64,000 nt of DNA from Cyanobacteriota bacterium. GTDB taxonomy: Bacteria > Cyanobacteriota > Vampirovibrionia > Vampirovibrionales > Vampirovibrionaceae. Positions 1-8,417 of this stretch are shown here, piece after piece (within the stretch, counting starts at the first letter, position 1; each line of letters begins with the position of its first letter). The stretch is taken from the NCBI GenBank assembly GCA_019751815.1, contig JAIEMW010000001.1, positions 566,197 through 630,196 on the forward strand, in the 5' to 3' direction. Below the pieces are notes generated by a model, which saw only the letters and a program-made list of their open reading frames with translations, did not search any database and was not told the DNA's origin. The translations under genes were made by a program, and so were the position numbers.

Positions 1-1193
1 TTCTCAACAAACCCGTCCCATTCTCCGCGCCGAATACCATGAAGGCCGCTATCGAGCCGGATATCATGGAGATTGCCTTCCAAATGATCGCTAATGGGTC
101 TGACTGTCCCCCGCTCTTGACTGGGGGCGTTAAAGCGTTTAATCACTTCATCTTCGAGCGCTTTGCGAACCATGAGCCCATACTCTTTCTGCACTTGCCC
201 CAGAATCCCCGGCCAGATCACGAATTTATTGACAAAGCGAGAATCATTATTGACAGAGAGTGCTTCAACCACCCCTTGGGTAAAGGTTTCAACGGTAAGC
301 TCTTTTCCTTGAAGGAAATTTTCCAGGTGGTCTCTCATAAAAACGGTGTCGTCGTTCAGTGCCATATGGGCAATCGCACTGGCCACAATGGGATGGGCTG
401 CCAGATTGATTTTGACTTCCTTGGGTTTCTTCGGGTCATGGGCGATCCCAACCATCGCAGCTTGAAGAAGTTCGGCTTCAGTGGCACCTTTCTCATAGGC
501 TTTTGCAACAGCCAGTCTGGCCACTTGGAATGCATGAGGAAGGGCATCTGGAAAGCCGAGATTGAATAAAACAGGGACCACTTGAGCGGTAAACTGTTTA
601 AACAGATGCAGAGCAGGGTCTGAAAACTTAAAACGATGTCTCAACACATAGAGTGTGTCCTGCATCTCACGATTGAGATCGCTTTGAAATTTGGCCACAT
701 CCCCTTGGTAGGCTTCAGTGGTTTTTAAACTTAAGGGGAACTTCCCGCCGTACTCTAAGGCGTGAAAGTTCATCACACGAGATTTAGCCCGGGCCATTTC
801 GCTTTGTATATGCTGTGGGATGGCTTGTTCAACCGGATTGGGCAGATCACCGGGCTCCAGTTTTTTTTCTGCAATCCCTTGAACAAATTGCCATAGGGCT
901 TGTTTTACGGTAGCAGAAGGCAACGCACTGACTGCATAAATGGTTTCTCGGCTTTGCGGCAGACCAGCCAACACCGTTTGGAAAAATAATAACTCGGTTT
1001 GCTTGGGCGCATAGCCCTTGCCTGAAAAATGGATATTCCCCGTAAATAGCAGCGGTGACAGCGCTGAAGCTTGATGAAATGCACGAGCAGACTGGGTTTT
1101 TGGAACTTCTTGAGCCTGTCTTTCATTAGACAAGGTTGTTAAACCAGATACAGGGTGTCTAAAGGGGGACAAAAGAGTCTGAATAGACGTCAT
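1..1193 (-). CDS. Hypothetical protein, 3'-truncated by the window edge (HD-like helical core possible)
   Basis: An open frame of 397 codons runs from ATG at 1193 to the left edge without a stop, so the C terminus is missing. I do not recognise the protein. The N-terminal ~60 residues are low in structure and contain LLFTGNIHFSG, an F-x-G motif seen in several other proteins here. The middle part is helical. It has a spaced His (PHAFQVARLAVAKAYEKG) followed about 25 residues later by GIAHDPKK, which loosely resembles an HD-phosphohydrolase core, but the match is too weak to assign activity. The frame stays open for almost 1.2 kb at coding-like composition, which supports a real gene. It is divergent from the gene at 1448. 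Confidence 0.7.
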   Translation of the reverse strand, partial: MTSIQTLLSPFRHPVSGLTTLSNERQAQEVPKTQSARAFHQASALSPLLFTGNIHFSGKGYAPKQTELLFFQTVLAGLPQSRETIYAVSALPSATVKQALWQFVQGIAEKKLEPGDLPNPVEQAIPQHIQSEMARAKSRVMNFHALEYGGKFPLSLKTTEAYQGDVAKFQSDLNREMQDTLYVLRHRFKFSDPALHLFKQFTAQVVPVLFNLGFPDALPHAFQVARLAVAKAYEKGATEAELLQAAMVGIAHDPKKPKEVKINLAAHPIVASAIAHMALNDDTVFMRDHLENFLQGKELTVETFTQGVVEALSVNNDSRFVNKFVIWPGILGQVQKEYGLMVRKALEDEVIKRFNAPSQERGTVRPISDHLEGNLHDIRLDSGLHGIRRGEWDGFVE

Positions 1194-1447
1194 AAAAAGG
1201 CTCCATCAAAAAGGGGGGGGCTACTATGTTTGTACCACAAAGAGGGGAATCGTCTAAATACATTTAAGTTGTGTTTATGTGTTTAAAACTAAAGAATAAT
1301 GCTTTTACAGTATATTTAATTAATGTGTATATATTAAATAGTTTTGTAATTGCAATAATCTATGGTTGTTAATTTGTTTTGTGAAAACGTGATACTATTG
1401 TATGGATACGTTAATCATGAGTTAGTACGGACACATAAGGGTTTTTT

Positions 1448-2254
1448 ATGCCTCTGACCTTACCCAAGCCAAAGCCCAAAAAAGACCAAACCCCCGGTAA
1501 ACCATCCAAAGGCGGGGGCTCAAAAAAACCTTCCGACAGACAGCCTTCTAAAAAAACGTCAAAAACGGCGCCTAAAAATAAGCCTGCTAAAGGCAGTAAA
1601 CTGGATCTTACTCAAATTACTGCTGCAAGCCTCACCAGCCCAGATAAAATGCAAGACATTCTCACGGCCATTGAAAAAGAGCTCGCTGTTTTGCAACCGG
1701 AAGTGGACCGATTGGAAGACGCTTTACAGCAACTACAATCACTCAAGGCCACCAAGCAGAAGCTTTTGACCCTGAGAATGAGTATTCGCGCGATTATGGA
1801 AAATTATCATCAAGACACCCATGTTTCAGACGAAAATACATCTGCAAATGCCTCTTTATATACCCCCAACTATGCCTCCAATCACGTCTCCAGTTATACC
1901 CAAAGGCCTGTACAACAGCCGGTACTCCCGCACTATGTGCTTAAAGGGACCCCTTTTGAGTTACAGCAATTTAACCCAGAAACTGCCTTGTCCGCGGCCA
2001 AAGACATACTGAGACAGCAGTATTCAATCAATACGATACTGTATCAGGCGATTGTTGACTGCGGGGGCGTGGCCACCACCGAGATGATTAAGCACTATCT
2101 TTTAGAAAACGGGATTCAACAACCCGCAAACGGCATGGGGTTTGAGGACATTCCACTGAGTGAAATCTCATCTCGGGTCAATTATCTGGTCCGCAAAGGG
2201 CTGGTTTCCAGCATCCGCCGAGGCACATTTGCTGCTGCCAATGGCTGGGCTTAA
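1448..2254 (+). CDS. Hypothetical basic/Pro-rich protein with coiled coil and C-terminal winged-helix-like domain
   Basis: 268 residues, ATG start with an AAGGG ribosome-binding site. Residues 1-50 are very rich in Lys, Pro and Ser, like a nucleic-acid-binding or disordered tail. Residues ~60-120 are helical with heptad-like spacing (MQDILTAIEKELAVLQPEVD). A Tyr/Ser-rich linker follows. The C-terminal ~90 residues read as a winged helix: a helix (YQAIVDCGGVATTEMIKHYL), then a helix and wing ending VRKGLVSSIRRGTFAA. The layout suggests a DNA-associated protein, but no family is recognised. The gene ends 19 bp from the convergent RpaB-like gene. The 254-bp AT-rich gap upstream presumably holds promoters for both divergent genes. 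Confidence 0.7.
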   Translation: MPLTLPKPKPKKDQTPGKPSKGGGSKKPSDRQPSKKTSKTAPKNKPAKGSKLDLTQITAASLTSPDKMQDILTAIEKELAVLQPEVDRLEDALQQLQSLKATKQKLLTLRMSIRAIMENYHQDTHVSDENTSANASLYTPNYASNHVSSYTQRPVQQPVLPHYVLKGTPFELQQFNPETALSAAKDILRQQYSINTILYQAIVDCGGVATTEMIKHYLLENGIQQPANGMGFEDIPLSEISSRVNYLVRKGLVSSIRRGTFAAANGWA

Positions 2255-2273
2255 GTTTGGGCCTAGTTTAGGC

Positions 2274-3044
2274 TTAGTCGATTTTTTGGAACATGTAGCC
2301 GATGCCGCGGGCGGTGAGAATCAGCTCAGGGTTACTGATGTCATTCTCTAATTTGGCGCGCAGGCGGCTAATATGGACATCCACCACTCGGGTATCAATC
2401 CGGTGATCCGGTGGGTAGGACCATACATGCTGTAAAATCTCGCTACGGGAGTAAGGGCGCCCGGAATTGCTGACCAAAAGCTCAAGCAGACTGAATTCCA
2501 TGCCAGTCAGGCGGACGCGTTCGGTTTTTTTAAAGACTTGGCGCTTGCTGGTGTCAATCTTAATGCTACCAATCATGATCACATTGTTGGCTTCTCGCGT
2601 GGTGGGTGCACTACTGGTACCATTTTTGGCGTAGGTTCTGCGAAGAATTGCTTTGACGCGGGCTTCCAATTCTTTGGGGCTGAACGGTTTTACCACATAG
2701 TCATCGGCACCCAGTTCCAGTCCGGTAATGCGCTCTGCGACATCTCCCAGAGCGGTTAAAATAATAATCGGGGTTTCGTGGTTCTTGCGAATTTCTTTGG
2801 TCACACCGTAGCCGTCCATCTTGGGCATCATAATGTCCAAAATGACGAGATCGGGGCTAAATTTGTTGAAAAGCTCAATGGCTTCTTCGCCGTCTGCGGC
2901 AGTGCCAATTTCGTATCCCAGCATTTTAAAGCGGGTTTCTAGAATCCGACGGATACTGGCCTCGTCATCGACGATTAAAATTTTCTCTCCGCGACCGGCG
3001 TTCGCTTTGACATCTGCAGTTTGGGTATTTGTTTGAGAACTCAA
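2274..3044 (-). CDS. rpaB: OmpR/PhoB-type response regulator, RpaB (Ycf27)-like
   Basis: 256 residues. An N-terminal receiver domain (about residues 20-135) has acidic pocket DD26-27, phosphoacceptor Asp70 in DLVILDIMMP, and a conserved Lys in DYVVKPFSPKELEAR. A C-terminal OmpR winged helix (about 150-253) ends in HISRLRAKLENDISNPELI and TARGIGYMF. The stretches EASIRRILETR and ALGDVAERITGLELGADD are close to cyanobacterial RpaB, an essential regulator of light and redox stress genes. The start is TTG, favoured by AGAGGG eight bases upstream; the first 20 residues are a poorly conserved leader. No histidine kinase lies nearby, as is usual for RpaB (partner Hik33/NblS encoded elsewhere). The role in a non-phototroph is unknown. 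Confidence 0.85.
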   Translation of the reverse strand: MSSQTNTQTADVKANAGRGEKILIVDDEASIRRILETRFKMLGYEIGTAADGEEAIELFNKFSPDLVILDIMMPKMDGYGVTKEIRKNHETPIIILTALGDVAERITGLELGADDYVVKPFSPKELEARVKAILRRTYAKNGTSSAPTTREANNVIMIGSIKIDTSKRQVFKKTERVRLTGMEFSLLELLVSNSGRPYSRSEILQHVWSYPPDHRIDTRVVDVHISRLRAKLENDISNPELILTARGIGYMFQKID

Positions 3045-3378
3045 CGGTCAAACCCTCTATTAAAGACTTGAATGAGACAGAGTTTATCAATTTACCATTT
3101 TCTACCACTGACACACCAGACGGATTATTGATGGGAGTTTGCTCAGACTCAGATGTTTTGACTCGTGAGTTTTGCGGTAGTAAAGGTTACTTGAGATGGA
3201 CACAACTGTTAACTTCGCAGGATTACGACTAACAGCCAAGCAAATACTGCTTGTGAGAGACATCCAAGATGGACGGTGAATAGATAATACTAAAGAACTG
3301 TGAAGCCGTAAAGCATGGAGATTGAGTAATTTATTTACGCCCAGACGATGAATTGTCAAGCGCTTCTTGCAGATACAA
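3045..3378. other. Gene-free region upstream of the rpaB-like gene
   Basis: About 330 bases with no convincing gene. It should carry the promoter and 5' leader of the regulator on the minus strand. Short ORFs on both strands lack ribosome-binding sites and recognisable protein character. I looked for the paired TTACA-type HLR1 boxes bound by cyanobacterial RpaB and did not find them. Confidence 0.5.
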
Positions 3379-3419
3379 CAACACCGCCTCTATTGAACAA
3401 ATGAACAAAGGCGGTGTTG
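3379..3419 (-). terminator. Hairpin terminator downstream of the His-rich gene
   Basis: A perfect 11-bp stem (CAACACCGCCT with AGGCGGTGTTG) and a 19-base loop lie 25 bases past the stop of the minus-strand gene at 3445. Reading the minus strand, the stem is followed by TTGTATC, so the U-tract is poor. It is a plausible but weak intrinsic terminator or a 3'-end-protecting hairpin. Confidence 0.5.
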
Positions 3420-3444
3420 CAATCAATGATGTAGATACCTTCAG

Positions 3445-3864
3445 TTAGATGGGGACCCCACGGACAGCAGCAAAGTCAGAGAGTCCCGGATCTATCAAGT
3501 GGATCAAGGTTTCTTGAGCAATGTCTTCAAGCACGGGCCCGCTGAGTCCAGGAAATTCTTTTTGAATGGTTCCTTTAATCTGCTCCATCTGCTTTGCAAA
3601 GGCGGCAGGAGTAGGGAAAGAAGCCATAGACGGGCCAACATGAGAGCTTTGGCTGGACTGAATCAGCCCGGCATTGAGTTGACCTTGCAAATCTAGGAAG
3701 CCCAACACCTTGGAAGGGTCTACATTTTTGGCTGTTGGGGCTTTGGGTGTTTCGGTATGGCCTTGTTCAGCCTGTTCTTCGTGATGCTTTTTCTTCCCAT
3801 GGTGATCACCAGCCCGGTTGGTGCCGCTGTGATGAATATGGGGGTTGTTGTGAATGTCACTCAT
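3445..3864 (-). CDS. Hypothetical protein with His-rich N terminus
   Basis: 139 residues from an ATG at 3864, chosen over an upstream in-frame codon (3882) because GAGAGG lies six bases before it. Residues 1-40 are extremely rich in His, Lys and Glu (HHGKKKHHEE), typical of a disordered, possibly metal-binding segment. The C-terminal half is amphipathic helix (FAKQMEQIKGTIQKEFPGLS). It has no signal peptide or membrane segment and I recognise no family. It stands alone, with a hairpin terminator behind it and a long gene-poor region in front. Confidence 0.6.
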   Translation of the reverse strand: MSDIHNNPHIHHSGTNRAGDHHGKKKHHEEQAEQGHTETPKAPTAKNVDPSKVLGFLDLQGQLNAGLIQSSQSSHVGPSMASFPTPAAFAKQMEQIKGTIQKEFPGLSGPVLEDIAQETLIHLIDPGLSDFAAVRGVPI

Positions 3865-3882
3865 CAGGATCCTCTCCCTCAC

Positions 3883-4549
3883 TATTTCCTTTGTGCATTG
3901 TGTACGGATGCTATGTGAAATGCATCGGCGCTTTTGGGGGAAGCTTGAATGCTTGCAATGTTTTGTAACGTGTCGCTTGCAAAGGGATCTAAAACAGGTA
4001 GATACGCTAATAGATATATTATAAAGCGGTTTTTCATTTCGGCATTTTCACTCACTTCTAAAACATGCATCCTGCATTTAAACACTGAGCTTGGTATTGC
4101 TCGTATCGAATTGGATGATTTGTATTTTCCCGACCTAAAAATTGGAAACTTGGAAACTAATATTGATTGGAAAAGAGATAACGATTTCTTGTTTCACTTC
4201 GATTATATCATTCTATTATTATCTCTGGCTGTCAATAATGTTTGTGGGATAAGCTCCTTACCACTACAGTAAGGAGGAAATTCACAAAAAGGGAGAGTTT
4301 TCGCTGCTCGCACTTTGTGTCTCTTAGACACAACAAGCAATACGCACGAATTAATGTTAAGAAATGTTTCTTAAATCTTAAGGCAACATTAAATTACCCC
4401 TGACAACATAACTTTCAACGCAATCGGCTTTTCGCCCCAGTTTTTATTTCAGTAAGCATAGAGAAGCTAGTTCAACAGTTAGTTTATATAGTCTCTGAAT
4501 CCTAACCAATCACCGTGCTCCCACAAGCGCAATCCCATAAGCAGTGGAT
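3883..4549. other. Gene-poor region
   Basis: Nearly 670 bases without a convincing gene. It is AT-rich and contains two weak ORFs (plus 3949-4272, minus 3882-4085) with no proper ribosome-binding site and unusual composition. The clearest structure is a perfect inverted repeat at 4315-4333. No known RNA gene (SRP RNA, tmRNA, 6S, RNase P) was recognised by eye. Confidence 0.4.
4315..4333. repeat. Perfect inverted repeat, 8-bp arms with 3-base loop
   Basis: TTGTGTCT CTT AGACACAA. It has no T-tract on either side, so it is more like an operator or a small RNA hairpin than a terminator. It lies about 290 bases before the gene at 4606. Confidence 0.5.
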
Positions 4550-4577
4550 GTGACACGGTGCTTCGCTCGCTTATACT
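4550..4577 (+). promoter_or_regulatory. Sigma-70-type promoter for the 4606 gene
   Basis: -35 GTGACA and -10 TATACT are separated by 16 bases, five of six consensus matches in each. Initiation near 4583 would leave a leader of about 20 bases before the ATG at 4606. Confidence 0.6.
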
Positions 4578-4605
4578 ATTCAAATAAAAAGAGGAGTGTG
4601 CCCCC

Positions 4606-4944
4606 ATGTCCAAAGAAATGCTTGAGAGTGATACCACTGCAACCCAGTCATCGCTTCGTAAGCCTCAAGGTCTCTTACTGGCACACATCAAATCGCATTT
4701 GGCTGCGCTGTTTCACCAAAAAACGGTGGACAAAATGGATGCCGAAGTCTTGGTCCAGTCTTTTTCAACGCTGGAATCTGTCAACAAAGAATTAACACGT
4801 TGCTACCGCGATGTTCGCAAGGCCAAAACAGGTTCTGACAATGAAGAACGCTTGATTGGCCGTATCCGCCATTTGGAAGATCGTCGCTTTAAAATGCTCG
4901 GTGATCTCAACGGATCCGATCTCGCTGGGTACAATATGAGATAG
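4606..4944 (+). CDS. Hypothetical small helical protein
   Basis: 112 residues, ATG start with GAGGAG nine bases upstream and a good promoter at 4550. The protein is soluble and nearly all helical. Its C-terminal half is strongly charged with a coiled-coil look (NKELTRCYRDVRKAKTG, ERLIGRIRHLEDRRFKMLGD). No family recognised. The Cys-cluster gene at 4999 follows after 54 bases on the same strand and is probably co-transcribed. Confidence 0.7.
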   Translation: MSKEMLESDTTATQSSLRKPQGLLLAHIKSHLAALFHQKTVDKMDAEVLVQSFSTLESVNKELTRCYRDVRKAKTGSDNEERLIGRIRHLEDRRFKMLGDLNGSDLAGYNMR

Positions 4945-4998
4945 GCCTGGATACGATAGGCCCGGATAAAATACAAATATAAAGGAGCGCTTTGGGCC

Positions 4999-5676
4999 AT
5001 GCCCAATGCCTTTGAGACAGAACTGGGCGTCCCGTTACCCGCTTGTTGCAGTAACGGAGATTGCTGTAAGGGGGCTTCTCCCAGTAAGCCTTATCATGTG
5101 ATGCTTAGGCGCGCTGCCGAAGGCGACGAATTTGCCCGTAACTTTTTTTCCATTATGCAGCCCTATTCTTCTGCAGAAGCGGCTGCCAAAGTGGTGCCTG
5201 GCCTGGTGGAAAAAACCATGGTGGCGGCCCGTAAATCACCAGACTTTCCCAATAACGAAGATGACGTGGTGTTTTATCACTGCCGGTATTTGATTGAAGG
5301 GAACCGTTGCGGTGTTCACGAAGACCGACCCCAATTTTGCCGGGATTACCCAGATACCCCCTTTGTGGTGATGGCCCCAGGTTGTGCCTTTATCCCCTGG
5401 GCCAATACGTGCCGTGCAAAGTATGAGGCGATGAAAGACAATATCGCTGAATTGGAAACGCTGAGAGAAGAGCTGAAACGACTAAAATCTGGGCAAAGTA
5501 ACGCGGCCTACATTGACGTGACTGGCTTGAACGACGATAATACGGGAGCATTATCTGATGTATCACCGGAAGATTTATCCCGCCTATCAATAGTGCTCAG
5601 TTTGACCTCGCTCTATGCGGTCTCACCGATTTCGTCTTTCTATTTCCATTATTCCATTCAACGTAAACAAAAATAA
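4999..5676 (+). CDS. YkgJ-family (CxxCxxCC-type) cysteine-cluster protein
   Basis: 225 residues. It shows the layout of the YkgJ zinc/iron-chelating family (PF03692): an N-terminal Cys group (CCSNGDCCKG, residues ~12-21), a helical middle, then CRYLIEGNRCGVHEDRPQFC followed by RDYP. The eight or so cysteines probably bind a metal or Fe-S centre. The biochemical role of the family is not established. After residue ~165 a coiled-coil stretch (ELETLREELKRLKSG) and a low-similarity tail follow. AAAGGAG precedes the ATG. The leucine-type dehydrogenase starts 43 bases after the stop. Confidence 0.8.
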   Translation: MPNAFETELGVPLPACCSNGDCCKGASPSKPYHVMLRRAAEGDEFARNFFSIMQPYSSAEAAAKVVPGLVEKTMVAARKSPDFPNNEDDVVFYHCRYLIEGNRCGVHEDRPQFCRDYPDTPFVVMAPGCAFIPWANTCRAKYEAMKDNIAELETLREELKRLKSGQSNAAYIDVTGLNDDNTGALSDVSPEDLSRLSIVLSLTSLYAVSPISSFYFHYSIQRKQK

Positions 5677-5719
5677 TAAGCAAAATAATGATCGTACGTA
5701 TAGGATAGGGTACTTTGCC

Positions 5720-6814
5720 ATGGCTATTTTTGACCTGATCCGGAAACAGGATCACCAAGCAGTTGTTTTCTGTAGCGATCCTGAAACAGGACTTCGCGCG
5801 ATTATTGCGATTCACGATACATCACTCGGGCCAGCCCTGGGTGGATGCCGGATGAAGTCATACGCCACAGAACAAGATGCCCTGGTGGATGTCCTGAATC
5901 TGTCTCGTGCCATGACCTATAAAGCGTCTGCTGCGGGTCTTAATTTGGGCGGGGGAAAAAGCGTGGTGATGTTGGATCATCCCTCACAAAAAACACCGGC
6001 CCTATTAAAAGCCTTTGCAGAAAGAATTGCCTTACTAAAAGGGACTTATATTGGCGCAGGAGACGTGGGTTCCAACACGGATGATTTAAAAATTATGCAT
6101 CAATACTGTCCTCATATTGTGGGCTTGTCCAAAGAAGACGGAGGACTGGGTGATTCTGCGATTTTAACGTCTCTCGGCGTGTTTATGGGCCTCAAAGCCG
6201 CTGTTGCAGAACGCTTGGGACAAGAATCTATGCAAGGCATTCGGGTGGCAGTGCAGGGTGCGGGTAAAGTGGGCTACCATTTGGTGGGGCACTTGCTAGA
6301 AGCGGGCTGTCACGTCTTGATTTCTGACCCTAACGATGCTGCTGTCCAGCATATTAAAGATGCGTATCCCGCCGTGGAAATGTGCCCTGGTGAGGCCTTG
6401 TACGAAAAAGAAGTGGATATCTTCTCTCCCAACGCCATTGGCGGACTGCTGACACAAGAAGTCGCCCGTTTCTTGAAAGCCAAAATTGTGGCCGGTGGGG
6501 CCAACAATCCCTTGGGTGATGAGTTGGTTGGTACGATATTGCATCAACGCAATATCCTATACGCCCCAGATTTTGTCATTAACGCGGGCGGGTTGATGAT
6601 GGTCGCCGCAGAAATTCAGCATGTCACCTTTGAACAAGCAGAAGCGCAAGTGCGTGGCATCTATGATAAGACGCGAGAAGTCTTTGAATATGCAAAATCA
6701 CACCAGATGTTACCCTGGAACGCGGCCCAAGCCATTGCGATGCACCGAATTGAGAATGCCCGCAAGCAAAAAGCACAAGGCAGTGCGGCACGAGAAACTG
6801 CTGTGTCCCGGTAA
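5720..6814 (+). CDS. Leucine dehydrogenase-like (Glu/Leu/Phe/Val dehydrogenase family)
   Basis: 364 residues, the usual length of leucine dehydrogenase. This NAD-dependent enzyme family deaminates branched-chain amino acids to 2-oxo acids. Visible hallmarks are DTSLGPALGGCRM, the catalytic-lysine region AAGLNLGGGKSVVM, GAGDVGSNTDDL, and the Rossmann loop VQGAGKVGYHLVGHLLEAG ending in an acidic ISDPND. The start is placed at ATG 5720, because the upstream in-frame extension (from 5615) overlaps the previous gene and is AT-rich and unlike the family. AGGATAGGG serves as ribosome-binding site. Substrate preference (Leu, Val or Phe) cannot be fixed by eye. Confidence 0.88.
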   Translation: MAIFDLIRKQDHQAVVFCSDPETGLRAIIAIHDTSLGPALGGCRMKSYATEQDALVDVLNLSRAMTYKASAAGLNLGGGKSVVMLDHPSQKTPALLKAFAERIALLKGTYIGAGDVGSNTDDLKIMHQYCPHIVGLSKEDGGLGDSAILTSLGVFMGLKAAVAERLGQESMQGIRVAVQGAGKVGYHLVGHLLEAGCHVLISDPNDAAVQHIKDAYPAVEMCPGEALYEKEVDIFSPNAIGGLLTQEVARFLKAKIVAGGANNPLGDELVGTILHQRNILYAPDFVINAGGLMMVAAEIQHVTFEQAEAQVRGIYDKTREVFEYAKSHQMLPWNAAQAIAMHRIENARKQKAQGSAARETAVSR

Positions 6815-6850
6815 AACAGTACCGGTAACCATTGATTAACTGTCTTTTTA

Positions 6851-7231
6851 TTAATTCTCTTCGAGTGGCCCCAATATAGAAGAATACTGGTGTTCGTCTT
6901 GTTTTTCGCCCTCATTTTGGCTGCTTTGTTGCCCTTTCTTGTTTTTCCAGAAAGGACTGAGTGCACAGCGTTCACATTGGCACCGAACGGCATCCCAGCA
7001 AACTTCCCTACAAACCCAGTTTTGACAGTGTTCACAAAACCGAAAAGACTGCTTCGCTTCAGATACCAGCGCTTCGATCAGGTCATTATCAGTTTCAAAT
7101 TCTCCGTCTTTACCGCGGTGTTTGCGGGGAGAATCGACCGCCTCATTGCATAAATCGCAGTAGAAGCGGAAGTGGAAATACGCTGGGGTCGAGAGATCGT
7201 CGACTTTTTGTGTCAGTTTTCTGTATGGCAT
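6851..7231 (-). CDS. Cys-rich zinc-ribbon-like hypothetical protein
   Basis: 126 residues with ten cysteines arranged as CDLC, then CEHCQNWVCREVCW and CQCERC, the pattern of two small zinc-binding knuckles. The C-terminal ~35 residues are Gln/Glu-rich and probably disordered. No known domain is recognised; a protein-binding or nucleic-acid-binding adaptor is possible but unproven. The stop lies 36 bases from the convergent dehydrogenase. The PDZ protein gene lies immediately upstream on the same strand (gap 36 bases). Confidence 0.7.
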   Translation of the reverse strand: MPYRKLTQKVDDLSTPAYFHFRFYCDLCNEAVDSPRKHRGKDGEFETDNDLIEALVSEAKQSFRFCEHCQNWVCREVCWDAVRCQCERCALSPFWKNKKGQQSSQNEGEKQDEHQYSSILGPLEEN

Positions 7232-7267
7232 GCTGGTCTCATTATAAAGTCTGTCGTCATTAAATTT

Positions 7268-7939
7268 CTAGGGCGTATAGGGATAAATACCACCCAAGGG
7301 GGAGACATAAATTCCGGGGAACAGTTGCTGAACGGTGCCGGGTAAAGAGGATTTAGGTGCCACTGTGATGGGGATTTCCAACGGTTTGCCCTGACGTTGG
7401 ACTTCAAATTTGACGAGTGAGCCGGGCCGGTCTGGAATGAGCCTGTCTATGGTCACGATATCCAGGGTTTTTGTGCTCTGCCCGTTGATTTTTGAGACAA
7501 CATCTCCTGGTTTCAGACCCGCTTTGGCGGCCGGGGTGTTGGGAAATACCCGCTGCAACAGGGGGAACTGGTTGACTCTGATTTGTAAATCAATGCCGAC
7601 AATGCCGGGCTCGTTATTGGCTTGTATTTTGGCAGAGGGAAGTAACTTGGGGTTAAGCACCTGTTGCTGTTGTATGCCGCCTCGAAAGACAGGACCCAGT
7701 TTTTTGGGGTCAAAATGATTGTCACTGCTACTGCCAGAGTTCTCACCATCCAATCGGTCTTCATCAGCTTGATCTTCACGGTTAAACGGTGCTATGTGGT
7801 GTGGAGGCGCATCTAAATCCAATGAGGGCAATGATTGGGAGGGCAGAGATTGTGCCAAAGCAGGTGTCGTAGAAAAGAACATCCCATAAAAAAGGAGTCC
7901 ATAAAGAATACAAAAGTGTAATTTGGGGGGCTTTGACAT
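7268..7939 (-). CDS. Secreted PDZ-domain protein
   Basis: 223 residues. An N-terminal signal peptide (hydrophobic LYGLLFYGMFFSTTPALAQS, cleavage after ALA) is followed by an Asp/Pro-rich linker. One PDZ domain sits at about residues 125-205 (IRVNQFPLLQRVFPNTPAA, AGLKPGDVVSKINGQS). PDZ domains bind C-terminal peptides and often accompany exported proteases, but there is no protease domain here. The protein probably works in the periplasm as a binding or scaffold protein. The ribosome-binding site is weak. Confidence 0.8.
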   Translation of the reverse strand: MSKPPKLHFCILYGLLFYGMFFSTTPALAQSLPSQSLPSLDLDAPPHHIAPFNREDQADEDRLDGENSGSSSDNHFDPKKLGPVFRGGIQQQQVLNPKLLPSAKIQANNEPGIVGIDLQIRVNQFPLLQRVFPNTPAAKAGLKPGDVVSKINGQSTKTLDIVTIDRLIPDRPGSLVKFEVQRQGKPLEIPITVAPKSSLPGTVQQLFPGIYVSPLGGIYPYTP

Positions 7940-8057
7940 TGGCGATGGGTATTTTCCAAGTTCTATTTTGAAGGACTTTTAAGATGATAAGGAGCGTCTA
8001 TTTTTTGGCAATCAAGCATGCTATGGTGAGTCTAGCGTAACATGAAAGCGAGATACG

Positions 8058-8417
8058 ATGACTCTGCCTTCTGATACCACCTCATTTTCGTCAAACTCTG
8101 CCACACAACTTGTCTCCCCTTCCTTAGAAACTGTCCGTTTGATCATCTCCGGATGGGTTCAAGGCGTTGGATTCCGTTTTGCACTTCGCGAACAAGCTCT
8201 CTTATTAGGCGTCTGTGGCTGGTGTCGCAATTTACCAGACGGGAGGGTTGAAACCATGTTTCAGGGGACGGATAAGGCCGTCAGCAAGCTGACTCAGTGG
8301 TGCCACCAAGGACCCGGCCAAGCCAATGTGACCTCTGTGAGCTTGGAGATTATAAACCTGCAAGCCAATCCTCATGCATGGGACGGCCCGGATCATGGCT
8401 TTGAAATTCGATTCTAA
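8058..8417 (+). CDS. acyP: Acylphosphatase
   Basis: 119 residues. The acylphosphatase signature is complete: VRLIISGWVQGVGFR supplies the phosphate-binding loop and catalytic Arg, and the catalytic Asn is in WCRNLPDGRVE. The enzyme hydrolyses acyl phosphates such as 1,3-bisphosphoglycerate. A 25-residue Ser/Thr-rich N-terminal extension precedes the usual ~90-residue domain; the true start might be later, but no better start is visible. The last 23 bases overlap the next gene. Confidence 0.92.
   Translation: MTLPSDTTSFSSNSATQLVSPSLETVRLIISGWVQGVGFRFALREQALLLGVCGWCRNLPDGRVETMFQGTDKAVSKLTQWCHQGPGQANVTSVSLEIINLQANPHAWDGPDHGFEIRF

Noticed and set aside
39..569. Plus-strand ORF of 176 residues at the left edge
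   Set aside because: Lies opposite the continuous 397-codon minus frame, which is longer and protein-like; the plus ORF is Cys/His-rich shadow sequence.
3882..4085. Minus-strand ORF of 67 residues upstream of the His-rich gene
   Set aside because: No ribosome-binding site, no conserved-looking segment; likely chance.
3949..4272. Plus-strand ORF of 107 residues in the gene-poor stretch
   Set aside because: No ribosome-binding site before its start, AT-rich codons unlike neighbours, no domain; kept as unexplained sequence.
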